Shown here: positions 11,401-23,709 of the stretch, one piece after another | Position numbering within the stretch: position 1 is the stretch's first letter | How the letters are laid out: each line of letters starts with the position of its first letter | Origin: Haematococcus lacustris | Taxonomy: Eukaryota > Chlorophyta > Chlorophyceae > Chlamydomonadales > Haematococcaceae | Length of the DNA stretch: 64,000 nucleotides | Reading direction: 5' to 3' | Assembly (NCBI GenBank): GCA_030144725.1 | Contig: JASKMD010000024.1 | Coordinates: 5,105,345 to 5,169,344, forward strand | Position numbers and translations under genes: made by a program | Notes under the pieces: generated by a model | Told to the model about the DNA's origin: nothing | The model's input: only the letters and a program-made list of their open reading frames with translations | Database searches by the model: none

Positions 11401-14400
11401 GTTGAGGGAGCAGCAACAGCAGCTGTTGCAGCAGCAGCAACAGCAGGAAACCGAGCTGCACATAGAGCAGGAGGCAGTGCAGCAGCAGCAGCAAAACCTA
11501 AGGCAGGAGCGGCAGGAACTGGAGAAGCAACAGGAGGTGTTGCAACTGCAGCAGCAGGAGCTGAGGCAGCAGCAGCAGGAGTTGGAGCAACAGCACGCAG
11601 AGCTGCAGCAGCGGAGAGGGGAGCTGCAGCGACCGCAGCTACAAGAGCTCCAGCCGCTGGACGCAGCGGTGCAGAGTGACTCACTAGCGGAAGTCAGCAG
11701 GGCAGGGCAGCAAAACAAGCCCATTGCCGTCTCAGTGAAGCAGGTGCGCCCTACATCATTCATGGAGCATCCCGTGCCATGCATCATTTGTATGTTCCCT
11801 GACATGTGCACACTAACTCTTTTTCTTGCAGTGCATACATGCTTTGATAAGGGGTGGCCATGCACCTAGTAATGCTTTCCATGAGGCCGTCATGCAGGCT
11901 GCCCCTGTCAGGAGTGCTCCCCGTCTTTGGAAGTGTTGGCTGTCCTGCAGGGTTGCCCCTAATGCAGCCTAGGCACTGCAGGCTGCCCCTGTCAGCTGAA
12001 AGGCGCTGGCTGTCATGGAGCGAGCCCCTGATGTAGCCATGATCTCAGGCTGCCCCTGTCAAGTGGCAGGTGGTAGCTGGGTTTGGTAGCCCTCGCCCTT
12101 AACCCCCTATCCCTGCCAAGTGACAGGCACAGGCTGTCGTGCAGGTCGCCTCTGATGTAACCGTCATGGTGGCCTGGCTACCCGCCTCATGGCCCTGCCA
12201 CGCTGTGCTGCAGGCCGCCACCCAAAGCGAGGTGCCCCAGTTGATGGCAGCGGAGACGCAGACCACCAAGGACGGTGTAGAGCTGCAGCAGCGGGAGAAT
12301 GCCATGGACCGGCAGCAGCTGTATGACCAGCTGACCAGCCAAGATGAGGTCGTCGCCCAGCTGAAGCACCAGGCAGGTGTTGGCTGTAGCGCAGGGTGGG
12401 TCCAGTCTGTGACTCAGTGCCATGCCTCCACTTACCAGTGTTTCCTAATCTCACTAATCTATTTTTTATCTTTTATTGGGGTTTTTGATGGCACCTCAGT
12501 GTTGTGCCTTCCCTCCACAACCTGCTTGCTCAACAGTCTGCTTCAGTGCCAACACAACGGCAGCAGCATACGAAGAAAGGAACGCCACCAGCACCAGATC
12601 AGCAGCGGCCTAGTAGCAGCGAGAGCAGGCAGTGGCAGCCAGGGTGCTCCATCATGTGGCCCCACTACTGCCTGATCCCTTTGCAGGTAGCTGTGCTGCA
12701 TGAGCAGGCCGTAGCCATTGCGCAGCAGAAGCTGGTCACTGAACAGGCCTACTTGCAGTAAGTGGGCCGTACTCATTACATGGCAATACACGGCAGTTGC
12801 TGGAATATGTGTTTGACGTCACGACTGCTCAGTTGCCTACAAAGTGTGACCTGTTGACCTGCCTGCCTGCCGGCCCTCCAGCTTGCCTGCTCAACCTGCC
12901 TGCCAGCCTGTCTGTCCATGAGCTATGGTCCCAGTAGGCGCAGCTGAAGGCTGACCCCAGAGCAACCACCTGACCCTATGGCCACACAGCCTAGCAAAAC
13001 TGTTGGGACAAGTTTCATAGGAGCATTGTCATTGCACATGATGGCCCTAGCACTGAATGCTAGAATCCCAGGTGCTAGCGCTGCCACACGATTGGGGCTC
13101 CCCTCAAGACGCACGGGAGCCTGATGATGTCCTCTGTTAATTCCATAATGGCTCTAGCACTGACTGTGCCTGACTGAGTGTGCCTGGCTGCCTCAGTGCC
13201 TGCCTCAGTGCTTGACTTACTGAGTGAGGTGTCGGTTGCTCTTGCTGCGCTGCGCTTGCTTCCAGCCTGGAGGCTGCACTGGACGAAGCTCTGGCCACCC
13301 AGGATCAGTCCAATGGCGGCCCTCAGCACGCACCCAGCTTTGAGGATGACGAGTGAGGCACCAGCCTCAGGCCCCTGCCCCTGGGCATGCACTGCATGCT
13401 CCATGTGATGCATGCTCCGTGTGATGCATGCTCCATGCACAAACACCCTCCCTCCCTGCCCAGGCCCTGACTCATCAGGCTCGGCCTCCTCAGGCATGCA
13501 GTGTCAGGGCTCACAGGCACCCCGGCATGCAGAACCCCATGCATACGCTGATTGGAGTGCCTTGCCCATGTGCCTTGCATGTGTGTGCCCCTTGCCCATG
13601 TGCCCATGTGCCTTACATATGTGTGGCTGCAGCTGGTGTGTGCCGAGAACACCCTGCCTGCCTGGCTGACAGATGTGCGGCAGTGTGTCCACCCAGCAAC
13701 CCGGCGGTGGCTAGCACACCCAGCTCAGGACCCCAAGGCTTGCTGCGGCCCTAGCAGCCCATAAGAGCAGCAGGGGGTGCTGGCAGCAGGGCATGGGAGT
13801 GGGGGTTCTGTGGACCTCTTGTGCTGCTGCCTCCAGAGGCTGTTGTGCCATGCTGCAGGTGCCTCAAGGTCCTGTCACCGGCTGAGAAGGCGCTGAACCT
13901 GCTGGACAAGATGATGCATGGCGTCCAGGTGGGCAGGCGGCAGTCACCTGCATGCAACTGACACCCTCATAGCACCCGCCACCCACATCACTCCCCACTC
14001 CGCACATCACTGCCCACCACCCGGCAACTCTTTCCCAGCCGTTATCAACACACACCCCTCACCACCGCCAATTGCGTGCACATCACTACATCAGGCAGCA
14101 GCTGGGCTGCAGGTCATGAGACCAGTAGTAAAAGTGGACGTACCTAGCAGCTTGCATGCCCCTCCTCTCATCCTCTCACGTACACGCACACTCATGTACA
14201 CGCACACTCAAGTACATACACACACTCACACCCACACACACGCACTCATGCACTCGCTCACTCATTAGCTAGCAGCATCACAAAAATTGGCAGTGCCACT
14301 GTAGATATCTCACTTCCAGCCCTGATCACGCTCTGCCCTGCTGGCCCTGATCACGCTCTGCCCTGCTGGCCCTGAAACTGACAGGTAGCTATGCAAGAGG

Positions 14401-16230
14401 TGCTGGCGGTCAGAAACGCAATCCTTGCTGGTGGCTTCAACCTCCTGGCACCAACAGACCTAGACAAACAGGCAAGTGTGGCGCTCAATCCACGTGAAGG
14501 TGGCTGGCTGGCTTGCTCGATGTGGCTCCGTATCCCGCTGAACCCCTCTGAAATGGGCCTGCACCTCCTGGCAGCACTCAGTGGGTGCATGTATAACTAA
14601 AAGGGCCTTAAATAATTTGAGCCACGACAAAGCCAAGACCCTGTGGCTACACCTCGTGTCGCGGCACATCAGCCAAGTAGCCGCGCTCACAACTCTGGCA
14701 CATCATTGCTGGCTGACAAGGGCAGCAATGGCTTTGCTGTATTCACCTGAAGCAGCCTTGGTGCACACTCCACGATGCCAGTGTCATTTGACGATGCTCA
14801 CTCTTGCTTCAATCATGGAAGCCGGCCCACCCCAGGTCCTTGTCGTGCTCCTGGTTGCCGGGCAGGTGGTAAACAGGCTGGACCAGCACGGCCTGGGTGC
14901 GGATGAAGACGTGAACGCGTCCCTGACACAGATGCTTGCCTCCGCCCCCCGCGCCAAACTGTCCCGCAGCGACTCCCTCCTGGTGGGTGGGCGGGCCACC
15001 AGCTCCGCTGCCCTCACCTGCTATCAGATATCGGATCGTCAGCTCACAGAGCTCAGACACTACCAGACAGGTACCCTCCTGCGTCTTTCAGCTAGCAGTG
15101 CCAGCAGCCAGCAGCTAGCAGTGCCACCAGCCAGCAGCTAGCAGTGTTAGCAGCTAGCAGTGCCAGCAGCTAGCAGTGCCAGCAGCAGGGCTAAGGCAGC
15201 CCAGCCGGGGCTGGTGCAGCACTGGATACCCCACCAGCCCTGGGTGGGTGCTGATCCAGCCAGTGTCGGTAGTGGCGGTGTCAATGGCTGGAGTGGGTGG
15301 CAGTAGGGCAGTTGGGCTACAGAAGGTGTGCCATCTCCATGGCAACAGGACGAGGGTGCACCACAGAAGGGGAGGGTGCGAGGGGAAGGCAGGGGCAATG
15401 GCTGGGTCTTAGGCAAGGCCACAGCTGCCTATCCAAAGCTGCACCCTGCACCCTGATTGCCACCTACCAGCAGCACACTGACCCTGCACCCTGCTTGCCA
15501 CCTACCAGCAGCACACTGACCCTGCACCCTGCTTGCCACCTACCAGCAGCACACTGACCCTGCACCCTGCTTGCCAACTACCAGCAGCACACTAACCCTG
15601 CACCCTGCTTGCCACCTACCAGCAGCACACTGACCCTGCACCCTGCACCTTGCTTGCAGAGCCTGGACGTGCTGGAGGGCTCAGCAACCCCTCACCTGGG
15701 AGGGGAGCAGGCAACACACCCTACACAGCAGATGGGTGAGTGCAGCAGCTAAAACCCACGTCTTTGTCAGCCCCTCACTGGGCAGGAGGTAACCGCACCA
15801 CTATCATGATGATCATCAACATCATCATCATTATCATCATCATCAGCAGAGCAGCAGCAGCAGCACTGACAACTGTGGATTGCTGCCTGTCTTGCCTTTT
15901 GGCTTACGCAGCCAGGAGTTGTGTTGAGGTGTCTAGCTCAGTGCTGGCTGTGTCATCTACACCTAGCTGAACCTGCTGGCCTGCCTGCCTGCCTGGCCTT
16001 CACCCTGTCTTGATCTGCTGGCCTTCTTGCCTGGCCTACACCCCGCCCCTGCAGGCTGCGACCCGTCCAGCCCTCACCCCGGTCAGCGAGGGCCCATGCT
16101 GCGGCGCCGCAGCGCTCTGCCCCTGATTCAGGCGCAGGCCATAGCCATGCTGCCGGGGTCCCCCTCAGGCAGTGTTGGGGACAATCTGGCACCAGGCAAG
16201 CAAGGGGGGAGGGGAGACCGCCATGCTCTA

Positions 16231-16267
<37 letters not shown>

Positions 16268-18500
16268 AGCACATCACACATTCTGCTGCCAAACACATTA
16301 TTCTCAACCCTTGCCCCAAACTTGCCTCAAGTACGCTGCTAGCCCTCCTGACCTCCTGACACCCACTGCCCCTCTCTGGCCCTCCTGTTGCCACTGTTGC
16401 TACACGCCCGCCCTGGCCCCTCCCCTGCTGCCCTCTGCGCAGCCCGCTCCCACAGCCTGCCCCAGGACCAGATGGACCTTGCCAGCCTGCAGCTGCTGCA
16501 GGGCATCCACGCTGCTGCCGCCACTGCCTTTGCCTCTCAAGACGGATCAGGCTACGACCCCAACCAAGCGCCCCTGCCCAGCCCCAGCTCCTCCTCCAAC
16601 CATGCAGCCCACCTCCTGCAGCTGCTGCCGCAGCACACCGCCAACCTGGAGCTGAGTGCCGTGCAGGTCAACACCTCCCTCCCAGGCTCTGAAAGGGGCA
16701 CGTCAACAGCAGGGGCTGCTGGGCCTGTCCTGATTCAGGGCCAGGGACTCAGCTACCTGGCAGCCCCCGTGGCAGTGCCGGTTCAGCGCAGGGGGTCAGC
16801 TGAGGCTTTGCACAACCTGGCTGCTGCCGCTCTCAGCCCGCATGGCATGGTGGGGCTGCTGACCCCCCTGCTGCTGCCCCAGCCTCCAGCAGGCCCCCGC
16901 CAGCCGCTCCTCTCCCGCATGACTCGCTCATACCCAGGGGTGGCTGGGGCGGCTGCTGCGGCAACCGAGCCAGGCTCGGCTGCAGCTGTAGCTGTCGGCG
17001 CAGGGGTGGTTGTGGAGGAGGAGGAGGCCGGGGGTGTGGAGGAGGGGGAGGCGCCAGGCCTGCTGGCTGCACTGGCCAGGCGGCGCAGCAATGGCAGCTT
17101 GGTGCTCACTGAGCACACCAGCTGCCTCAGGGACAACACAAAGCGCAGGGCGGGGGCGCGGAGGTGAGGCCTAGAGGGAGGGGTACGGGGTGTAGTGGGC
17201 CACCCGCAACCCATGCCTTCCTCTGCAGTGCCTTAGTAAGTAAATTGTGGGGCTCAAGGCGGAATGCTTGTGTGAGACAATGTGTGGTACGGAGTGTGAG
17301 GCACAGTGTGAGACGTGGCTGCAAGTGGCACAGTGTGCAAGGTGGTGTGAGACATGGTGTGTGCCACAGCTTGGGTGGCAGTGTGGCAGGAGGAGTGAGG
17401 GCTGTGGGTGTGCATGCAAGCGCAGGGCCTCGGTGACCATCCTGGCCACTGCGCCTGAGCATGTGGCTGTCCTGCTGCGCCAACCCTCAGACATGGTGAG
17501 CTGGCTGCCAGGCTGTCAGCAGGGTGAGCAGGGCCACGCCTTGGGCGCTGCGGCTGAGCCCTTCAGGTCCCATGCTAGGGATAGGGCTGGGGTCAAGGTC
17601 AGGGTTGGGGTCAGGGTCAAGGTCAGGGTTGGGGTCAGGGTCAAGGTCAGGGTCAGGGTTGGGGTCAGCGTTGGGGTCAAGGTCACGGCTGAGGTCAAGG
17701 TCAGGGTTGGGGTCAGGGTCAGGGTTGGGGTCAGGGTCAGGGTTGGGGTCAGGGTTGGGGGTAGGGGTAGGGTCAGAGTTGGGCTTGGGGTTGGGGTACC
17801 CTCACCCCTGAGCTCTGCAGGACTCAAGTTAGCTAGCTGGGGATGCTGTAGGTGTGCCTCACGCTATACAGCTAAGCCCCACCCCACCCCAGCCGTCAAG
17901 GGGCCACTGGGGGGTCTGTCTACAATATGCAGGCCCGCCTGATCAGCTATGCGTGCTGTCCGGCTGGCATAGTTGCCCTGTTGGCATTGAGCTGTCTAGT
18001 GCTGGTCGGCTGTTCTTGGCAATTGCGGCTGTGGCTGCTGCTGCTACTGCTACTGCTGCTGCCCCTGCCCCTGCAGCTGAATGTGGTGCTGGCCAAGGCT
18101 GAGGACGGTTGGCTGTTTGACGCCTTCCAGCTGGCAGAGGCGTCCCAGGGCCGTCCGCTGTCCACCCTGGCGTTTGCCCTGCTGCGCCGCATGCACCTTA
18201 CAGCCCACTTCCAGCTCAGCGAGGCTCGACTGGCCAGGTCAGGCGGGCGCTGCGCAGCTGGCGTGGCAGGGGCAGTTGGGCAGGGGTTGCAGGGCAGAGG
18301 CCAGGGTGGACAGCGAGCCGCCCTGGGACATAAGGTTGGCAGGGCGGGGCAGGGCAGGGGCAGAGCCACCCTAAGGCAAGGGGAGGTGGAGCAAGGCGAG
18401 TGGGAAAGGGTTGGTTGAGCCCCAAGCTAAGGGGGCCTGGGAGGGGTGATGGAGCAAGAGGACCGCTCCAGGGGGGTGGGTAAGGGGAGGGGTAGCAGGC
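8486..18500 (+). CDS. Probable cyclic-nucleotide phosphodiesterase, N-terminal part (truncated by gap)
   Basis: A series of plus-strand exons with good splice sites runs into the first N gap. Supported pieces are: about 8880-9723 (disordered, S/P/Q-rich, ending at GTGGGT); about 11170-11741 (Q-rich coiled coil); 12690-12759; 13860-13928 (LSPAEKALNLLDKMM); 14385-14471 (AMQEVLAVRNAILAGG, with a GC donor); 14869-14981 (RLDQHGLGADEDV); 16442-17165; about 17428-17494; and 18077-18237 (DGWLFDAFQLAEA and RPLSTLAFALLRR). The 18077 exon resembles the segment just before the HD-type catalytic core of PDEase_I proteins, where a W-x-FD-F-LAE motif is usual. The metal-binding HNxxH core would come next and is not in the window. 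ORF 8486-8920 may be an upstream exon. The start codon and several exon limits are unsettled, and two genes are possible. The product would hydrolyse cAMP or cGMP. Confidence 0.5.
11170..11741 (+). other. Glutamine-rich coiled-coil exon
   Basis: The reading frame gives a long heptad-like series of Q, E, L and R (units such as QQQELRQQQQELEQQ) ending at a GTGCGC donor. The bases are an impure CAG array, so neighbouring frames give poly-Ala or Ser/Cys runs. The Q/E/L frame is preferred because it starts with non-repeat sequence (ACSQQLLKLQALVDRLQAE) typical of a coiled coil. It may serve for oligomerisation. Confidence 0.6.
15423..15655. repeat. Minisatellite, about 36-bp unit
   Basis: Six or so near-identical units containing ACACTGACCCTGCACCCTGC and TTGCCACCTACCAGCAGC follow in tandem inside an intron of the phosphodiesterase-like gene. 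Confidence 0.9.
15804..15846. repeat. (ATC)n microsatellite
   Basis: An imperfect run of ATC/ATT trinucleotides in intronic sequence. Confidence 0.8.
16228..16265. repeat. (CTG)n microsatellite
   Basis: About twelve CTG units lie in an intron of the phosphodiesterase-like gene. Confidence 0.95.
17583..17810. repeat. (GGTCAGGGTTGG)-type minisatellite
   Basis: A G-rich tandem of GGGTCA, GGGTTG and GGTCAA hexamers lies in the intron before the 18077 exon. On the sense strand it is rich in GGG runs. Confidence 0.92.
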
Positions 18501-19000
18501 NNNNNNNNNNNNNNNNNNNNNNNNNNNNNNNNNNNNNNNNNNNNNNNNNNNNNNNNNNNNNNNNNNNNNNNNNNNNNNNNNNNNNNNNNNNNNNNNNNNN
18601 NNNNNNNNNNNNNNNNNNNNNNNNNNNNNNNNNNNNNNNNNNNNNNNNNNNNNNNNNNNNNNNNNNNNNNNNNNNNNNNNNNNNNNNNNNNNNNNNNNNN
18701 NNNNNNNNNNNNNNNNNNNNNNNNNNNNNNNNNNNNNNNNNNNNNNNNNNNNNNNNNNNNNNNNNNNNNNNNNNNNNNNNNNNNNNNNNNNNNNNNNNNN
18801 NNNNNNNNNNNNNNNNNNNNNNNNNNNNNNNNNNNNNNNNNNNNNNNNNNNNNNNNNNNNNNNNNNNNNNNNNNNNNNNNNNNNNNNNNNNNNNNNNNNN
18901 NNNNNNNNNNNNNNNNNNNNNNNNNNNNNNNNNNNNNNNNNNNNNNNNNNNNNNNNNNNNNNNNNNNNNNNNNNNNNNNNNNNNNNNNNNNNNNNNNNNN
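18501..19000. other. Assembly gap (500 N)
   Basis: Exactly 500 N. The round length indicates a placeholder of unknown true size. It cuts the phosphodiesterase-like gene before its expected catalytic domain. Confidence 1.
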
Positions 19001-19796
19001 TGGCTACAGGCTACAGGTAATGGGTGGCTACAGGTGACTTGTGGCTACAGGTAAGGAATGAGTGGCAACCAGCAAGTGGCTAACACCCGTTTCCTAGCTT
19101 GATCTCCTACCCCATCTGCACGCCCCTTGGCTGCAGGTCTGATGGGCACCTCACCTCCCTACCCCACATCCCTATACAACCACCCCCTCCCAGATTGTCA
19201 ATACACTTCGTCCCGCCTCCCCTCCCTGCCTTCCCTCGAGCCTTCCCTCTTCGAGCCTCCCCCCTTCTCCCCGTCACCTCCCAAGTAACCTCCCCCCTTC
19301 TCCCCGTCACCTCCCCCTGCACATCCCTACACCCCTCCCTTACCCAAGCAGCCAGAAGAGAGCCCACCCCACCCTTGACGCTCCACCCTACCCCGGCTCT
19401 GGTGGGATAATCAGCCAACAATTGCCGCTCGACCCGTGTGGCAAAGAGGGCAGCTGCCCCCCCCAAGCATGCACAGCCAAGCCACATCAACGACGTGACA
19501 GGTTTAAGACGAAGTAGCAGCAGCGTCAGTGGACTGGGGTTTGTAGGTTGTATGATGACTGCAACAGTAGTGCAACAACAGCGATGACTGAAGTGGCATA
19601 AGGCAGACGACAGTGCAGTGGATGCCTTGGGTCAAACCCTGGCCATGGGTCGCTCTGGTCGTAGGTTACACACTGGCCATGGGTCACACACTGCATATGG
19701 CCATATGCGTTGCAGGATATAAGAACATGATGACCATCTTTCTGAACGTCCTGTACATTGGATCGGCTGGATGAGCATGATGTGATCCTTAATCAT
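19001..19796. other. Unassigned sequence after the gap
   Basis: TGGCTACAGG repeats at 19001-19050 are followed by pyrimidine-rich sequence (19190-19340). No continuation of the phosphodiesterase-like gene is visible. Confidence 0.5.
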
Positions 19797-21105
19797 GAAC
19801 ACCCTGAACCACAGCCCTGAACACCCTGAACCACAGCCCTGAACACCCTGAACCACAGCCTGAACACCCTGAACCACAGCCCTGAACACCCTGAACATGG
19901 CCCTGGACACCCTGAACCACAGCCCTGAACACCCTGAACCACAGCCTGAACACCCTGAACACAAACCTGAGCACACTGAACACAAACCTGAACATCCTGA
20001 ACCAAGACCTGAACCACCTGAACCAAGACCTGAACAACCTGAACCAAGACCTGAACCACCTGAACATAGACCTGAACCACCTGAACCAAGACCTGAACCA
20101 CCTGAACATAGACCTGAACCACCTGAACCAAGACCTGAACCACCTGAACCAAGACCTGAGCCACCTGAACATAGACCTGAACAACCTGAACATAGACCTG
20201 AACAACCTGAACCAAGACCTGAGCCACCTGAACCAAGACCTGAACCACCTGAACATAGACCTGAACACCTGAACCAAGACCTGAACCACCTGAACATAGA
20301 CCTGAACCACCTGAACCAAGACCTGAACCACCTGAACATAGACCTGAACCACCTGAACCATAGACCTGAACCACCTGAACATAGACCTGAACAACCTGAA
20401 CAAAGACCTGAACCACCTGAACCATAGACCTGAACCACCTGAACATAGACCTGAACCACCTGAACATAGACCTGAGCCACCTGAACATAGACCTGAACCA
20501 CCTGAACCAAGACCTGAACCACCTGAACATAGACCTGAGCAACCTGAACATAGACCTGAACCACCTGAACCATAGACCTGAACCACCTGAACCAAGACCT
20601 GAACAACCTGAACCAAGACCTGAGCCACCTGAACCAAGACCTGAGCCACCTGAACAAAGACCTGAACAACCTGAACATAGACCTGAACCACCTGAACCAA
20701 GACCTGAACCACCTGAACATAGACCTGAACCACCTGAACCAAGACCTGAACCACCTGAACCAAGACCTGAGCACCCTGAACATAGACCTGAACCACCTGA
20801 ACATAGACCTGAACAACCTGAACCAAGACCTGAACCACCTGAACATAGACCTGAACCACCTGAACATAGACCTGAGCCACCTGAACATAGACCTGAACCA
20901 CCTGAACATAGACCTGAGCAACCTGAACAAGACCTGAACACCTGAACCAAGACCTGAACCACCTGAACCAAGACCTGAACCACCTGAACATAGACCTGAA
21001 CAACCTGAACCAAGACCTGAACCACCTGAACCAAGACCTGAGCCACCTGAACATAGACCTGAACAACCTGAACATAGACCTGAACAACCTGAACACAGCC
21101 ACCCA
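19797..21105. repeat. 21-bp minisatellite array, about 1.3 kb
   Basis: The unit is built from CCTGAACCACC, TGAACATAGAC and TGAACCAAGAC blocks, giving a heptapeptide period in plus (PEPPEPR/PEPPEHR) and minus translations. Units differ by point changes and a few length changes shift frame. The first 200 bp use a related CACAGCCCTGAACACCCTGA variant. Long ORFs over it on both strands are repeat artefacts. Confidence 0.97.
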
Positions 21106-21817
21106 GCTCCAGCATTTGGCTTTTTTAGCCTGATTTCTTTTGGGTTGGATTGCGTACATTACAAGCTTTCAACCGGCTAAGTTTCAGCCCCAACGGCCAA
21201 AGTCGGCCCAGGCGCCTGGCTGCTAATTCCTACGAGTGTGGAGTCTACTCCTCCCGACTTTTACGACGAAGCCACCCGCCAGTAAGTCACCCGCCAGTTT
21301 CATCAGCGGGTGCAATGCTATTTGCGTTGCTTAATTTGCATTGCTTCCCATTCGCAGCCGCACCCATTCCCAGCCCGGCCGACAAATCAGCCGCTGCTGG
21401 TGAGCTTGTTGCCACAGCTCTTGTTGTGCTTTAGTCTCCTAAAGAAGCTTGTGTGCTCGCAGCCGCTTCTACCGCTGCTCCACAACCTGCAGCGGGCCAG
21501 TCCAGCGATGATGTCCGCCTAGCTGCAGCCACTAGACAAGCAGGTAATGTGGTTCGGGCTGGTCTGTGGGAAGGCGATCGGTGGCTAACTGTGTGCGTGT
21601 GTTTTGAATGGCAGGACTCTTCACGCTGTTGCGTTCTGACCTTGCCATCACCAAGGCTCAGCAAACAAGCACAGTAAACAAGAATACGCTTTTTTAGCTG
21701 AGTTAGTTGTATGCACAGCCTAGGGAGTGCTAGCTTGCATAGTCCAGGAATAGTTGCCACGCTTGCCTTAGCTTGCCTTTTCTTGCTTTGCTTCTAGCCT
21801 TCATGTGACGGTAAGAG
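21106..21817. other. Unassigned sequence between two arrays
   Basis: No recognisable gene. Short ORFs on both strands overlap without domains. Confidence 0.4.
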
Positions 21818-22170
21818 TTGTATGCTTGGTGTGCGTGTACGTGTGCGTGTACGTGTTCGTGTGCATGTGTGTGTGCGTGTGCGTGCGTGTGTGTGCATGT
21901 GTGTGTGTGTGCTTGGTGTGTGTGTGTGTGTGTGTGTGCTGCGTGTGCTGCGTGTGTGTGCGCGTGTGTGTGAGTGCGCGTGCGTGTGCGTGCTTGTGCG
22001 TGTGCGTGCATGTGCGTGCATGTGTGCGTGTGTGTGCGTGTGTGTGCGTGCGTGTGTGTGTGCGTGTGTGTGCGTGCGTGTGTGTGTGTGTGCTTGGTGA
22101 GTGTGTGCGTGTGTGGCGCGTGTGTGCAAGGGTGTGTGTGTGAGTGCGTGTGCGAGTGCGTGTGTGGTGG
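21818..22170. repeat. (GT)n-rich microsatellite
   Basis: A long run of GTGTGC/GTGTGT with scattered substitutions. Confidence 0.96.
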
Positions 22171-22258
22171 GGCTGTTTTCTGGGCTGTTAGGGCTGACAG
22201 GGCGAGGATTTAGCATGCAAGCCCAGATGCAAGTGCAATAGCCCAGCCGTGTGCGAAG

Positions 22259-23005
22259 GTGTGGAAGGAGCTGCTACACCCCACCCTCCGTCGGGAGCAC
22301 GTCATCGTGGCCTGGCGGGTGCTTCACGCCAACCTCATGGTCGGGGCCTTGTGGGGTCACATCCTCAAGGGGGCGGCTGCCCCGGGCTCGTCCGCCTGCC
22401 GCTTCTGCCAGCCGGGGCACCTGGAGACTCTCACCCACGCCTTCCTGACCTGCCCCGCCGTGGTCCCAGCCTGGGAGTGGGTGCTGGACGTGTACGGCCG
22501 CCTCACAGGCACCCGCCCCCCCTCAGGCGACGCCATGCTGCTCCTCAGTGGGCGCCCCGCCCGCGGCGAGGCCCCCCCCTTCCAGCCCCCTGACATCCTG
22601 CTTTGGCTGCGGCTGCGCGTTGCCTACCTGGGCGCAGTGTGGCGCCTCCGCAGCTCAAGAGCCGCTACAACCCTGCAGCCACAGCAGGTGGCAAGGCGGG
22701 TAGTGGAGGAGGTCATCTCCACCCTTACCACGGCCGTCAAGCGTGACTGGCATCGGGTGGGGAGGGACATCCGCGTGGGCCTCTGCGGCGCTGTGCCCTC
22801 CACCTGGTTCAAGGGAAAGGACCTGGAGCTGGACGCTGCCCACTTCGACCAGCTGTGGCCCGAGGCGTCGGGGGGCTGGGTTGCCAAGCAGCCTAGGAGG
22901 GAGCGGAGGGGAGGGCAGGAGGGGGCAGAGGGGAGGGTTGGGGCAGGAGGAGTGGAGGAGGAGAGGGCAGCAGGGAGGCCTAGACAGGGCGCAGGGGGAG
23001 GGTGA
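22259..23005 (+). pseudogene. LINE-type retrotransposon ORF, 3' end with zf-RVT domain
   Basis: The frame (248 codons to TGA 23003-23005) begins with WKELLHPTLRREHVIVAWRV and contains CRFCQPGHLETLTHAFLTC, the Cys-Cys-His-Cys pattern of the zinc-binding module found after the reverse transcriptase of many plant and algal LINEs. The reverse transcriptase and endonuclease are absent: upstream is only the GT array. I take this as a 5'-truncated copy. Codon usage is strongly GC-biased. It lies 183 bp from the LTR of the chromovirus, in its immediate left flank. Confidence 0.72.
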
Positions 23006-23187
23006 GCTGTTTGTTCGCCTTTCCTTGCAGTGGCCCGCCCCCTTCCCCGCCGCGCCAGCCTGAGCTGCAAGGTTGCTTCTGACGGTTCTTTGCTTTCTAT
23101 GGGTGGGGTAGGCTGGGTCCCGGGGTTTTGTGTGGGTGTCGGGGACCGGGGGCTTAGGTGGTCTTGGTTTGAGTGTGTGTGGGGGTT

Positions 23188-23424
23188 TGTAGCGTTCAGG
23201 AAGAGCGCGCCTTAAATCTTTTCAGCGTGTGAGCGCCATGCAACGCTAGAAGCTGTTACAGGTGTCAGACTGTCTCAGCGTAACCAGGCCAGGACATAGA
23301 ACGGCCCCCGGGGATCGAACCCGAATGGTGGGCAGGCAATGCAGCCCACCATTTAACCTGCCTGTATCACACTTCGTCAGTGACACTAGCGGCCGACTGC
23401 CAAGAGCAGAATCGGAACGCTACA
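23188..23424 (-). repeat. 3' LTR of the chromovirus
   Basis: 237 bp, bounded by the 10-bp inverted repeat TGTAGCGTTC...GAACGCTACA. It is identical to 36632-36868. On the minus strand GGTTCGATCCC (23311-23321) is a perfect RNA polymerase III B-box match, just downstream of a 7-bp stem hairpin (GGTGGGC/GCCCACC). Confidence 0.97.
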
Positions 23425-23440
23425 TTCCTCCCTCTCCTAA
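23425..23440 (-). promoter_or_regulatory. Polypurine tract (PPT)
   Basis: On the minus strand the bases abutting the 3' LTR read AGGAGAGGGAGGAA, the expected plus-strand primer site for reverse transcription. This fixes the element's orientation. Confidence 0.88.
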
Positions 23441-23709
23441 GGGATGGCCGTTCCGCCCATAGGCCATTATGGCATGGACTCGCAGTACTATGACCACTAT
23501 TTGAGAACTCCTGCCCATCCGGACGCAGGTCGCTCTCAGGGGAACATGGTCACCATGGACCCTTCCAGCCCAGACTCACAGAGCCAATGGACGCTGGGAA
23601 CCAGACTAGCCAGGCTCACATGAGCAACTGAACTCATAGTACACCAAGGCACATAGCATGCAGCAAAGCAACCAGCAAGACTACATGGAGCCCATGTCCC
23701 ACATTTAAA

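Noticed and set aside
11203..11684. Alanine-rich ORFs at 11.2-11.7 kb
   Set aside because: Alternative frames of the CAG-rich coiled-coil exon; the Q/E/L frame has non-repeat flanks and splice sites that fit.
18446..19054. ORF across 18446-19054
   Set aside because: Almost entirely unknown bases.
19632..21159. Three overlapping ORFs of 432-456 codons (FRSMF, VQVVQ, SGGSGL)
   Set aside because: All three minus frames are open over the same 21-bp minisatellite, which is expected from repeat composition.
23300..23345. A complete tRNA gene in the LTR
   Set aside because: Only the B box and one hairpin are evident; no acceptor stem or A box could be paired with confidence.
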